Positions 32,086 through 41,112 of a stretch of DNA of 64,000 nucleotides are shown in pieces. The stretch's first letter is position 1. Each line of letters begins with the position of its first letter. The notes beneath the pieces were generated by a model. That model worked only from the letters and a program-made list of their open reading frames with translations. It searched no databases and was not told the origin of the DNA. The translations under genes and the position numbers were made by a program. Source of the stretch: a bacterium D16-34 (GTDB lineage Bacteria; Actinomycetota; Coriobacteriia; Coriobacteriales; Eggerthellaceae); contig RAZB01000001.1 in assembly GCA_003612515.1 (NCBI GenBank), positions 310,001 through 374,000 on the forward strand. The letters run 5' to 3'.

Positions 32086-33318
32086 ATGAGCGAAGAAGAC
32101 GATATCCGCCAAGCAGTCATTGACCTTTTAGCGGCACAAGAAGCAGGCGAAGATGTTTCAGATCTTTTGCCGCAGTTTGATAGCGGCGCTGCCCCGTTCA
32201 ACAAGGTTGCTTCGCCAGCGGATTTTACTGGTGCTTTCGCTGCCGGCGCTCAGACTGCCGATGCCGAGAATGCTGCTGCCACCGAAAACGCCGGCGCTGA
32301 TGCTGCCGGCACCGACGCTGCTAATCCTGAGACCGTCGACGCCAAGAATACCGGCGCTGATGCCGCTGATGCCGCCGAACTCGACACCGCCGAAACACGG
32401 GCTGCCGCAATTGCATATGCGCTCGACATTGCGCGAGCTTATTCGCAAGCGAGCAGGTTGCTCACCCCGACCGACTGGGAGGCGTGTGGCGCTGTCCCGA
32501 GTTTTATGACGTGCGAAGATCTTGAAATGGCAGTATACGACCACTTGATGGAATACCAACAAGCTTGCAACCTTGATCCCTCACTTGCACCGTTGGTGCC
32601 CTCCTCATCTGAAGGGGATGCTCGCAAAGGTTCTGGCGCTTTGTCAGATGGATCCAACGGCACTCAACGGCATGCCAACCCTCATACCCATTCTAAGTAT
32701 TCGTCTTCTCCGGGTCGTGCGGTAGGAATGTCGGGCTTCAAACGACACGCTCAAGCTTCTGCAGAAGGTGCTCTCAGCGCCCAAGAACCAGAAGAAAGTC
32801 CCGCAGCTTCGCCCGCACCTAGTCCAGATCCATCACCGGATCCAACATCGGAGCCGCCCGCGTGCTCAGACGACAATCCCGCAGCTGAGTCCGCTTCCGA
32901 GCCGACGCCCGACCCGAGCGAAAACTATCCTGAGTGCGCAGGAATTCGCCTTCTCATGGGAGCAGATAGTTATTATCTCTACGATGCAAATGTTATGACT
33001 GACACTTATGCACGCTGGTCTTATTTGGCTGCAGAAGATGATCCGGTGGCTGCATTTGTAGAATGCGTTCGCGACGAATCTCGCACCTATCCGCGTCCAA
33101 TGGCTATCACTAATCTTGCCAATCCGCCATTTCGCATGGATGCCGAGGCGGTGGAGGCTGCGTTTGCACGTGCGCTTGAACAAGGGCGCGCCGATGACAT
33201 TGAACGTATTGAAGCAACGAATGGCGATGTCTACTTTTACTCAACTGCATATCTCACGCCAACTCGGGCACAAAGCCTTGCGCAATATGATGCAGTAGAG
33301 CGCGCTTTTAACGTGTAG
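32086..33318 (+). CDS. Low-complexity protein with a unique C-terminal domain (410 aa)
   Basis: I do not recognise this protein. A short N-terminal helix region (MSEEDDIRQAVIDLLAAQEA) is followed by an alanine-, aspartate- and asparagine-rich stretch (about residues 60-105) with repeated NTGADAA-type units. A helical region follows, then a proline-serine-aspartate tract (SPAPSPDPSPDPTSEPP, around 245-262), and a C-terminal globular part with GIRLLMGADSYYLYDANVM. No signal peptide or membrane helix is seen. It is the second gene of an operon with the NifU-like scaffold (two-base gap), so a role in metallo-enzyme maturation is possible but unproven. Confidence 0.6.
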   Translation: MSEEDDIRQAVIDLLAAQEAGEDVSDLLPQFDSGAAPFNKVASPADFTGAFAAGAQTADAENAAATENAGADAAGTDAANPETVDAKNTGADAADAAELDTAETRAAAIAYALDIARAYSQASRLLTPTDWEACGAVPSFMTCEDLEMAVYDHLMEYQQACNLDPSLAPLVPSSSEGDARKGSGALSDGSNGTQRHANPHTHSKYSSSPGRAVGMSGFKRHAQASAEGALSAQEPEESPAASPAPSPDPSPDPTSEPPACSDDNPAAESASEPTPDPSENYPECAGIRLLMGADSYYLYDANVMTDTYARWSYLAAEDDPVAAFVECVRDESRTYPRPMAITNLANPPFRMDAEAVEAAFARALEQGRADDIERIEATNGDVYFYSTAYLTPTRAQSLAQYDAVERAFNV

Positions 33319-33342
33319 CAAACGAAGCACGCCTGAGTTACA

Positions 33343-33378
33343 ACAAAAAAGGTCAGCCAAGAAACCTTGACTGACCTG
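33343..33378 (-). terminator. Intrinsic terminator of tRNA-Leu
   Basis: AGGTCAG/CTGACCT arms are followed on the minus strand by TTTTTTGTTG. The hairpin lies just after the tRNA and is convergent with the 410-residue gene. Confidence 0.85.
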
Positions 33379-33388
33379 ACTGTGAAAG

Positions 33389-33475
33389 TGGTGCGGGCGA
33401 GAGGACTTGAACCTCCATGGGGTTGCCCCCATACGGACCTGAACCGTACGCGTCTGCCAATTCCGCCACGCCCGC
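33389..33475 (-). tRNA. tRNA-Leu (CAG)
   Basis: The minus strand folds as a class II tRNA: acceptor GCGGGCG/CGCCCGC, anticodon stem TACGG/CCGTA with loop TTCAGGT (anticodon CAG), a long variable arm (GGGG/CCCC), T loop TTCAAGT and an encoded CCA end. The leucine identity fits the long variable arm and the discriminator A. Confidence 0.96.
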
Positions 33476-33558
33476 ATATGTCTCTTTGCAAAGCAAAAAG
33501 CGTCGTTTATCATATCGTACTTAATCTTTTGAAGCAAGTACTTTTATTCGCAAGCGCC

Positions 33559-34458
33559 CTATTCATATGCGCTCGTTTCACCTGCAGCCAGCGCTTCTGT
33601 AGGAGTGTCTTTTATATACTGCACCGCCGAAATTGCGGGAGCCAACAACAGGGCTGTTGTAACTGCGAGCAAAATGAGATTCACTGGCTCATTGGTTACG
33701 AGCGCACTTGGTATGCCATGAGCCATCATAACAGGCCCTAAATAGAGAATGTCAAAGACGGTATGCATAAGCGCTATCAGCCACAATGACTTCGTTCTAA
33801 TATAAAACGCTGCCATAATTAAACCAAAGAGTGCCGTCTGGAAAAACTTGATAATGGTCTGAAGTTGCACCATTGCGTGTCCAGAAGTTAACCCTGCAAT
33901 AGAAATGTGCAAAAACGCAAACAAGATTGCAGAAAGCAACGCCGCCTTAAACACAGCATTCGTTTGCAAAGGCGAACTGTCAATAAGCCTCGTTCTCTTT
34001 GAATCAAAAGCGATCACAAAAGCATTAATGGCAAGCACGCGGAACAGCGCTTCTTCAAAAATGCCCGTAACAAGACAAACAGCGCATACAACACACAAGC
34101 GCAAAGCAAGTTCATTGAGCTCAAAACCTCGTAAACCAACACGAACTAAATAAAATGTCACGACACCACTTAAAGCAGCAACGAGCAAGACATAGATAAT
34201 CCAGCGCCCTAACACCCCCGCCGACTTTGGCTTTGCTAAGGCTTTTCTGTCTGATAATTTAACGATCACCAGCATTAATGCGCTTAAGAGCAAGCCTTGC
34301 ATAAAAGAGAGCACAAGCGTTTTGCCAGGCAGAGCTTGAAAGATAAATGTCGTCAGAATAAATGCAACAATAAATGCGAAAACCGGATGAAGTGGCACAG
34401 CATGAGAAGATGGCGAAGCAGAAGCATGCGCGTCATCTTGAGCGTTAACCATAGCCAC
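33559..34458 (-). CDS. CPBP family intramembrane metalloprotease
   Basis: The 299-residue protein has about eight membrane helices and the CPBP (Abi/CAAX) motifs in order: FEEALFR (two glutamates and arginine, motif 1), FAFLHIS (motif 2 histidine) and MHTVFDILY (motif 4 histidine-aspartate). Family members cleave within membranes and are linked with bacteriocin immunity or protein maturation. Start is at the ATG 34458 after a TAGGGGTGGCT site. It is divergent from the TraX-like gene. No bacteriocin gene is adjacent, so its role here is open. Confidence 0.85.
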   Translation of the reverse strand: MAMVNAQDDAHASASPSSHAVPLHPVFAFIVAFILTTFIFQALPGKTLVLSFMQGLLLSALMLVIVKLSDRKALAKPKSAGVLGRWIIYVLLVAALSGVVTFYLVRVGLRGFELNELALRLCVVCAVCLVTGIFEEALFRVLAINAFVIAFDSKRTRLIDSSPLQTNAVFKAALLSAILFAFLHISIAGLTSGHAMVQLQTIIKFFQTALFGLIMAAFYIRTKSLWLIALMHTVFDILYLGPVMMAHGIPSALVTNEPVNLILLAVTTALLLAPAISAVQYIKDTPTEALAAGETSAYE

Positions 34459-34565
34459 CCCTAAGTTATGCTTGACACTACGTTATTGGTGATTGATTTA
34501 GTATACTTTGACTCTCTTTTTCATTTGTGTACGTCGCAAGGAATTCCTATAGTTTTGGACACCAT

Positions 34566-35339
34566 ATGACCACTCTCAACACACCCGCATCAAAAACCAG
34601 CAGCACAAAAGACACTCCTGTTTCAAAAGGCTTGTCCTCTTTTACGCTCAAAATCATTGCCATCATTGGCATGACATGCAATCACGCTGGTTATATTTTT
34701 TATTCCCAATTTCCCTTCGAAATTACGTTTGTCTGCTTCGCAATAGGCGGCGTAACCTTTCCCACCATGGCGTTTTTGCTGGTAGAAGGTTATAAACACA
34801 CCTCAAACATTCGCAAATACGCAATGCGACTTTTCGTTTTTGCGCTCATCTCGCAAATCCCCTTCAGCCTCTTTTTAGCAGGGCTTGAAGCGAACGTGCT
34901 CTTTACGCTTTTGCTCGGTTTGTTGGCAATCTATCTCTTTGACAACATGCAAAATCGCATCCTGTTCTGGCTTGCCTTTGTTGGCATTGTCGCAATTAGC
35001 TCACTATGCGACTGGGGTATGCTCGGGCCTGTTGTTATTCTTATCCTGCATGCTGTTCCACATAACAAAGAGCGCATCATTTTCGCCATTGGGTTGATCA
35101 TCTTAAGCGTCGGATTCCCATCGCTACTTGCCTATTTCGCCACGCTTGACCTCATACAGCTTCCTTTTGCGCTCTACGCATTCGTGGGGAGCGGACTGTG
35201 CATTCCACTGCTGCTTGCCTACAATGGTTCACGAGGAAAACCACTCAAGTGGTTCTTTTACGCCTATTACCCTTGCCATATTTTGGTGTTGGGCTTGGCA
35301 AAAGGATTCATTTTTGGCGATTGGACGCTTGCGCTCTAA
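34566..35339 (+). CDS. TraX-family membrane protein
   Basis: The 257-residue protein has about eight hydrophobic segments and the TraX pattern: FTLKIIAIIGMTCNHAGYIF near the start, FPTMAFLLVEGYKHTSNIRK after it and a YAMRLFVFALISQIPF segment. F-plasmid TraX acetylates pilin, but chromosomal TraX homologues are common in Gram-positive bacteria as general acyltransferase-like proteins. The ATG at 34566 is chosen because the N-terminal residues before it do not look coding. An in-frame GTG at 34527 is possible, and neither has a strong ribosome site. Confidence 0.8.
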   Translation: MTTLNTPASKTSSTKDTPVSKGLSSFTLKIIAIIGMTCNHAGYIFYSQFPFEITFVCFAIGGVTFPTMAFLLVEGYKHTSNIRKYAMRLFVFALISQIPFSLFLAGLEANVLFTLLLGLLAIYLFDNMQNRILFWLAFVGIVAISSLCDWGMLGPVVILILHAVPHNKERIIFAIGLIILSVGFPSLLAYFATLDLIQLPFALYAFVGSGLCIPLLLAYNGSRGKPLKWFFYAYYPCHILVLGLAKGFIFGDWTLAL

Positions 35340-35397
35340 AACGTTGCAGAGTACGTCTATGAGGTGCTATTCGCCATCGGCACTTTTGTCTTCAGTG

Positions 35398-37074
35398 CTA
35401 TTCGCCATCGGAGGCAGCACGAGGCGATTGCCAGTCCGCACCCAGCACTACTAAAAAGTCTCCATCAAAAGCAAACGTGCCATCGTTTAAGAACAAGGTT
35501 CCACACCCTAGCTTGCGCTGCAACTCTTGCGCAAGCTCTTGCTGAGCACTTGCGCCATAAATAACCATGGTCTGCGGATAGTCAAACGTATCGGCATTGC
35601 CCGAGTCAACTTGATAGCCCATTTCTTGAATGACGCGAGATGCTTCTTCGCCCGCCCCATTGATGCCATTTCCGTTGCGCACAGTAACCAAGCCGCTGCG
35701 CCTGATAGAGCCATCGGCGTTCAAGCTCGAGTCTCGCCCTTCAAACTGCCCCGTGCCAGCATCAGCCAAAATGGTGCCCGACGTTTCTTCGACGATATCC
35801 TCTTCAGTCGGTGGTAATCCCTGGTCAACGCGACGCATCATCTCAGCCCACGCCGTCTCGTCGGTAATTTCGTACCAAATGTTGTTGATATATTCAGACG
35901 TTGTTGGCTCCATGGCGGTATACATATTGGTTGCAGTATCAAGCCCCTGCATGGCTTGAGCCAAGCCGATAATGTCAGTCAAAGACAAGTCCGTCGTGAC
36001 ATATTGCGAAAGCGTCTGCACCGTAGAGGTCATAGTGACAATATCGGAAGAGAGCAACTTCTTAGCAATAGCCGAAAGAACAAGACGCTGGTTTGCTGCA
36101 CGGTATGAGTCACCATCACCCATCTCGTCATAGGCGTGGCGTGACCGACAAAGAATAAGCGCCTGATCTCCGTTAAGCGTCTGCAAACCTGCATCCAAAT
36201 GTCCGCCCGCATCCGCATCGTCTATCGTCATCGGAACGTCTACTTCAATGCCTCCAAGGGCATTAACAACATCGCGGAAGCCATCGAAATTGATTTCAGC
36301 ATAGTGCGAAATCGGCACGCCAGCCATCTTTGAAACCACTTCAACACTTAAGCTTGGGCCTTCAAGCGCATGAGCGGCATTGAGTTTTTGCTGACCGTAT
36401 TCGCCCATGTCAACCAGCGTATCTCTGTGGATTGACACGAGCGTGAGTTTCTTGTCCACCGGGTCAATTCGCGCAAGCATTATAGAGTCAGTGCGATACG
36501 ATTCCCCAAAGTCACCCGACGCATCACGCTCAGCAGAACCATCGGTTCCCATAAGCAACATGTAAAATGGCTCGTTTGCCATATCGGTTTCTACTAATAC
36601 GTTGCGAAGGTCGTCATCAATCCCTGCGCCGAAATTGCCAAAAATGCCACCAATGTAGCCAAATGCAGCCACACCAGCAAAAAGAACCACCGCAACAACA
36701 GCTGCCGCAATTACCACAATCTTTTTGCGACGCTGTGCTTGGCGCGCAACATATTGCTGTCGTGTCATCCGAGGAGTGGGCGACGTGCGTGCAGTTTCAT
36801 CGTCGCTAGTTGCTCGATGCGTTCGCGCACTTGGGCGCTGTGACGCTTGCGCATGCGAAGGATATGAGGCGCCGCCCCTTTGGGCACCACCATAAAATGA
36901 CGCCGATGAGCGTCCTACAGATTCGCCATATTGTTCTTGAGAGCGTGTGCGAGAATAACGTGACGCGGGAGTTTGAGATCGCGAAGACATGCGACGCGTG
37001 GCGCCAGCGTGATTATGCGGGCGTGCGTCGTCATGGGCATAATAGTCTGATTCATTAGTGCGTTTATAGTCCAT
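35398..37074 (-). CDS. LytR-CpsA-Psr (LCP) family cell-wall glycopolymer ligase with LytR C-terminal domain
   Basis: LCP proteins transfer undecaprenyl-linked glycopolymers to peptidoglycan outside the membrane. The 558-residue protein has a long basic, low-complexity cytoplasmic part (about 110 residues rich in S, R, Q, A) and one membrane helix (IVVIAAAVVAVVLFAGVAAF). The LCP domain follows, with YRTDSIMLARIDP, LVSIHRDTLVDM and a catalytic arginine pair region ILCRSRHAYDEMGDGDSYRA. A C-terminal LytR_C domain (VTVRNGNGINGAGEEASRV) ends it. It lies downstream of the fused MurT-GatD gene, which also acts on the envelope, but a hairpin separates them. Confidence 0.9.
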   Translation of the reverse strand: MDYKRTNESDYYAHDDARPHNHAGATRRMSSRSQTPASRYSRTRSQEQYGESVGRSSASFYGGAQRGGASYPSHAQASQRPSARTHRATSDDETARTSPTPRMTRQQYVARQAQRRKKIVVIAAAVVAVVLFAGVAAFGYIGGIFGNFGAGIDDDLRNVLVETDMANEPFYMLLMGTDGSAERDASGDFGESYRTDSIMLARIDPVDKKLTLVSIHRDTLVDMGEYGQQKLNAAHALEGPSLSVEVVSKMAGVPISHYAEINFDGFRDVVNALGGIEVDVPMTIDDADAGGHLDAGLQTLNGDQALILCRSRHAYDEMGDGDSYRAANQRLVLSAIAKKLLSSDIVTMTSTVQTLSQYVTTDLSLTDIIGLAQAMQGLDTATNMYTAMEPTTSEYINNIWYEITDETAWAEMMRRVDQGLPPTEEDIVEETSGTILADAGTGQFEGRDSSLNADGSIRRSGLVTVRNGNGINGAGEEASRVIQEMGYQVDSGNADTFDYPQTMVIYGASAQQELAQELQRKLGCGTLFLNDGTFAFDGDFLVVLGADWQSPRAASDGE

Positions 37075-37131
37075 AGCCGTATTTTGACATGCTCGCGCAA
37101 CTTGTTGCAACCCATTATGCGCAACTCTGAT

Positions 37132-37166
37132 AAAACCTCACAGCCACCGGCACATATGGGGCTGTG
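37132..37166 (-). terminator. Hairpin after the MurT-GatD gene
   Basis: CACAGCC/GGCTGTG arms (37139-37166) with AGGTTTTA following on the minus strand suggest a moderate terminator between the fused MurT-GatD gene and the LCP gene. Confidence 0.55.
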
Positions 37167-37167
37167 T

Positions 37168-39402
37168 TTATACCCCAAGTTTAGATGCCATCGCCTCGTT
37201 TGCAGACAGCTCAGCTGTGTCATCTAAAGGAGATAGCGGCTCGTGTGCCACCCCACTGCGACGCGTGTGGCGCTTAAGCGCTTCTTCGAGCAAGTGATCT
37301 GCAATCTCAGGGTTTTTCGCCAACAACGGACCGTGCAAATAGGTGCCGATAAGATTTTTGTAAAGAACGCCGTCGGCGTGTGTTTGCTCATTGTTTCCGC
37401 AGCCGACCGAAGAAACAACCTGGCCAAACGGACGCACCTCTTCGCCAAGATACGTTCGTCCTGCATGATTTTCATACCCTACAACCGGATGTGTTGCTAA
37501 AGGAGACGAAAGTGCGATGTTGTTGGTCAGCCTATCTGCTGAAGTCCCAGGTCGGCGTGTAGTCATATCAATAAGACCGAGCCCTTTTACGGTCTGCCCG
37601 TCTAACAGCCACTCGTGGCCAAGCATCTGATAGCTGCCACAGATAGCCAAAAGCGGACCGTTGTCGTTCACGTACTCATACAGCTCATCGCGCATGGCGA
37701 CCACGTCAGCTGAAGCAAGGCGCTGTTCGCGGTCGGGGCTTCCGCCCATCATGATCAGATCAACTTGCGACAGGTCAATTGTGTCTCCATGCTGTACGCG
37801 AACCACTTCAACGGGAATTCCTCGCCAACGAAGGCGCTGCTCCAATACGCGCACATTGCCCCCATCGCCGTAGAGGTTGAGTAGGTCAGGGAACAAATGC
37901 GCAATCACAACGGGGTTTTCATGCGCGGCGGTTGTGCTTGCGGCGGCTGGGGTCGCGCTGGCCGCTGCGTCGACCGGAGCAGCTTCGGCTGGAGCCGCGT
38001 CAGCCGTGGCCGCTGCTGCGGCTTCAAGCGCACTTTTCACCAGCGGCAACGACGTATAATTCGCAATCAAATAGGCATTGTGCGAAGCGGAGATCTCTTT
38101 CATCTTGCCAAGCAGCTCTTCTGCGCTATCCACCACGTCCGCAGCGATGTCAGCATATTTGAGGCGAACTTGCATGTCTTTGCCACGAATGCCGCCTGCA
38201 AAAACTTGCATCTGTCCACTTTGTGCAAGTTCCTCAAAATCAATGTCCCACAACCAAGAAACGTCTCGACCATCTGCCTCTTTGTCATTGATGAAAAAGG
38301 CCACAACTTTTGGTTGCGAATCTTGCGCTACTATCTTGAGATTCTGATTAAAACCCGTCGGGTTTTTCGCCAAATTGAGCAGCACGTGACGCCCCGCAAC
38401 ATCAAACGTTTCAAGACGTCCATTTTGCGGGTTAAATGCATCAATTGCTTGCTGAATTTTATCGCCCGAACAGCCGAGAAGCTGGCCGCCTACTCCAACA
38501 GCTAAGAGGTTGTAGACCATATAGGCGCCATTAAAGGGTGCGTGCAGAGAAATGCAAGCGTCCTGATCAGCGGCGCGATGAGGTGCATTGGGCGTCAAAT
38601 TGGCACCGTTTCGCACTACATCGAAGGACAACTGATCAGACTCAAGCACCACATTTTCTGCAGCAAAATTGAGCGCTGGTCTACTAAAGCCGCAGTTCGG
38701 ACACGTGTATTCGCCCAATTGACCGTATTGACGAAACTCATAGGTGAACATGGTTGAGCAACGCTGGCACATGGTCGCATCGGTTACGGTATTTTGTGCA
38801 AGCCCCATAGACTCACTGACGCCAAATGCAATAGACGGCGTCTTTTCGCGACCTGGCGCACACGCTGCCTGCTCAGCAATATAAGCACACAGCGGATCAT
38901 CTGCGTTGTACACCAAAATGCTCTCAGGCGAAGACGCCAACGCCCCCACGATACTATCCTGAATGCGATCGATCTCGCCACAGCGATCAAGCTGATCACG
39001 AAACAAATTGAGCAGCAACACATACTTTGCTTTGAGCTGCGGCAATACCTTTGCAAGCCACAGTTCATCGCTCTCGAAAACGCCCCAATCTGCCTGCTTT
39101 GCATGCAAAAGCGAGGTTGCAATACCGGAATCAAGATTTGCGCCCGTGCGATTGCACACAACACTCATGCCTGCGCACTCAAGCACATCGGCAAGTAAGT
39201 TTGTGACGGTGGTTTTGCCATTGGTACCAACGACGACAACCGACCCGCGCTCAAGTTTAGCCCGAGCGTCTCCTATGACACACGGATCCACATACAGTGC
39301 AACTTTTCCCGGAAAGTTTGCTGCCGGCCTATGAAAGAGGTGCTTTAAACCCCAGGTAGATGCCGCACTTATAACGCGCGCACCCGCGTATCGCAGTCCC
39401 AT
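37168..39402 (-). CDS. Fused MurT-GatD lipid II isoglutaminyl synthase
   Basis: This enzyme amidates D-glutamate of lipid II. In most Gram-positive bacteria it is two proteins; here one 744-residue chain carries both. Residues 1 to about 465 are MurT: ATP loop GTNGKTT at 59-65, the ESDELWLAKVLPQL segment, and a zinc ribbon with CQRC and CPNC near 212-236. An alanine-rich linker of about 35 residues follows. The C-terminal part is the GatD glutaminase: NPVVIAHLFPDLLNLYGDGG, catalytic C588 in AICGSYQMLG and H690 in TYLHGPLL. All catalytic residues are kept. A GTG or ATG start at 39402 fits family length. It follows pilT closely. Confidence 0.92.
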   Translation of the reverse strand: MGLRYAGARVISAASTWGLKHLFHRPAANFPGKVALYVDPCVIGDARAKLERGSVVVVGTNGKTTVTNLLADVLECAGMSVVCNRTGANLDSGIATSLLHAKQADWGVFESDELWLAKVLPQLKAKYVLLLNLFRDQLDRCGEIDRIQDSIVGALASSPESILVYNADDPLCAYIAEQAACAPGREKTPSIAFGVSESMGLAQNTVTDATMCQRCSTMFTYEFRQYGQLGEYTCPNCGFSRPALNFAAENVVLESDQLSFDVVRNGANLTPNAPHRAADQDACISLHAPFNGAYMVYNLLAVGVGGQLLGCSGDKIQQAIDAFNPQNGRLETFDVAGRHVLLNLAKNPTGFNQNLKIVAQDSQPKVVAFFINDKEADGRDVSWLWDIDFEELAQSGQMQVFAGGIRGKDMQVRLKYADIAADVVDSAEELLGKMKEISASHNAYLIANYTSLPLVKSALEAAAAATADAAPAEAAPVDAAASATPAAASTTAAHENPVVIAHLFPDLLNLYGDGGNVRVLEQRLRWRGIPVEVVRVQHGDTIDLSQVDLIMMGGSPDREQRLASADVVAMRDELYEYVNDNGPLLAICGSYQMLGHEWLLDGQTVKGLGLIDMTTRRPGTSADRLTNNIALSSPLATHPVVGYENHAGRTYLGEEVRPFGQVVSSVGCGNNEQTHADGVLYKNLIGTYLHGPLLAKNPEIADHLLEEALKRHTRRSGVAHEPLSPLDDTAELSANEAMASKLGV

Positions 39403-39423
39403 GAACCTTATGCTCCTTATGAC

Positions 39424-40497
39424 TTAGAGCCCTTCTGCCTCGAAACGCTTTTCAAGCGCTTCTTGGTGAATGGCGCAACTCAGTGCCGTTTCTTTGGTAA
39501 TTTTGCCAGCCTTCACCAATTCGTGCAAACTCTGATCCATCGTGCGCATACCTTCTGCACCACCTGCTGCAATAACGCTATCGATTTGATGCGTCTTGCC
39601 TTCGCGAATCAGATTACGAATTGCCGTATTTGCAACCATGACCTCGAACGCCGGCACCACGCCACCATCAATGGCTGGCACCAACTGCTGGCTGACAACC
39701 GCCTGAAGCACCATAGACAGCTGCACGCGAATTTGTCGCTGCTGGTTTGCCGGGAATGCATCAATGATGCGATCGACCGTATTGGCTGCGCCGGTGGTGT
39801 GCAACGTCGAGAAGAGCAGCTGCGCCATTTCGGCGGCCGTAACAGCCGTAGAAATAGTATCTTGATCTCGCATTTCTCCAAGCAAGATAATATCGGGAGA
39901 TTCGCGCATGGCTGAGCGAAGCGCTTCGTCATAGGTGGCAACGTCGGTGGGAATCTCGCGCTGGGTGACAATGCAACCACCATGACGATGCACATACTCA
40001 ATCGGGTCTTCCATGGTGATAATATGCCCCGAGCGAGTTTGATTGAGCTTGTCAATAATGCACGCAAGCGTCGTGGACTTACCCGCACCCGCAGGTCCGG
40101 TTACCAGCACCAAGCCTTTTTGATAATCAGCACAGCGCATAACCGTATCCGGAATATTAAACTCATCTGGCGACGGCAGCGTGAAAGGAATTACGCGAAT
40201 GACCGCACCAAATGAACCGCGCTGGCGAAATACGTTCACGCGAAAACGACCAACACCTGCAAGCGCAAACGAAAAGTCATCATCATGATTGTGCGCCATC
40301 AAAAACGGCTCGATGTTGCGATGAGCAATGCGATAAATTTCGCGAACAATTGCTTCAGTATCATCGGGCATGAGCGCCGACTCGGTTGATCGAACCTGAC
40401 GGCTGCCGCTTTGGTAAGTCAACGGCAAACCAGCTATAACAAATATGTCAGATGCTTGAGCATCCACCATGGCTTGCAATAATTCTTCCAGCTTCAT
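39424..40497 (-). CDS. pilT: PilT-like type IV pilus retraction ATPase
   Basis: The 357-residue protein is a secretion ATPase of the PilT group: MKLEELLQAMVDAQASDIFV at the start, Walker A GPAGAGKST, the ASP/His boxes in TLHTTGAANTVDRIIDAFP, Walker B IILLGEMRDQDT, and AIRNLIREGKTHQI, the AIRNLIRE signature needed for retraction. It depolymerises pilin to drive twitching or uptake. It is the last gene of a cluster with a PilC-like protein and four small membrane-anchored proteins. No PilB extension ATPase is in the window, so that partner must be elsewhere or replaced. Confidence 0.92.
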   Translation of the reverse strand: MKLEELLQAMVDAQASDIFVIAGLPLTYQSGSRQVRSTESALMPDDTEAIVREIYRIAHRNIEPFLMAHNHDDDFSFALAGVGRFRVNVFRQRGSFGAVIRVIPFTLPSPDEFNIPDTVMRCADYQKGLVLVTGPAGAGKSTTLACIIDKLNQTRSGHIITMEDPIEYVHRHGGCIVTQREIPTDVATYDEALRSAMRESPDIILLGEMRDQDTISTAVTAAEMAQLLFSTLHTTGAANTVDRIIDAFPANQQRQIRVQLSMVLQAVVSQQLVPAIDGGVVPAFEVMVANTAIRNLIREGKTHQIDSVIAAGGAEGMRTMDQSLHELVKAGKITKETALSCAIHQEALEKRFEAEGL

Positions 40498-40518
40498 CTT
40501 GCGTCTCCTAACCTTGGC

Positions 40519-41112
40519 TTACATGCCACTCCACAGAGTCTCCCCTGTGCCTTCGTCGTTCCATTGTGTTGTTGTTTTCCACGATACTATCGAATAGGTG
40601 CCGCCGTTGTGCACCTCAATTACCACACTTAACAAACGGCCATGTGCAGTCTCAAACTCAACCGCAACGCCTAAAGCGTCTGTTGTGTCGTCTACGACAC
40701 CAACGGTGCCAGCTATCTGAGCAACCTCTTCACCTTCGAGCGTGCGTGCTGATACGTTCACAAAACTGCCTTGTGCCTTTGCTGCAGTCTCTGCCGCACT
40801 GACACAATCGGGCAGCGCTTGCGTCACAACAGTTTTGAGATCGGAGCCTTCCGCGCTTGCCGATGCTGCGCTAGCTTGTGTCTGGTTTTCGCGATAAGGC
40901 AAAAGCGCATTGTCGAGCGATGCAACAAACGCCTGACCTGCCACTTCGTCAATGTAGATCTCGGTGGTAGCAGCCGCCTGCCTGTTTACCAAAGCGCGTG
41001 ATGCCTCTGCCGTTGCCACACAAAGCACGGCCATAACCGCCAAGCACACGACAATGACCAGCGTAAATAACGAGATCGGTCCCATGCGAACACTGCCGCG
41101 TCCCTTCGCCAT
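40519..41112 (-). CDS. Pilus-cluster membrane-anchored protein (197 aa)
   Basis: I do not recognise a named family. One membrane helix near residues 15-37 (FTLVIVVCLAVMAVLCVATA) is followed by an extracellular domain with mixed alpha-beta character, ending YSIVSWKTTTQWNDEGTGE. The position just before pilT and after three similar single-helix proteins suggests a minor pseudopilin-like or pilus-assembly protein. No clear type III prepilin cleavage site (glycine before the helix) is visible: the sequence reads GSVRMGPISLFTL. It overlaps the upstream gene (TAATG), so they are coupled. Confidence 0.65.
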   Translation of the reverse strand: MAKGRGSVRMGPISLFTLVIVVCLAVMAVLCVATAEASRALVNRQAAATTEIYIDEVAGQAFVASLDNALLPYRENQTQASAASASAEGSDLKTVVTQALPDCVSAAETAAKAQGSFVNVSARTLEGEEVAQIAGTVGVVDDTTDALGVAVEFETAHGRLLSVVIEVHNGGTYSIVSWKTTTQWNDEGTGETLWSGM

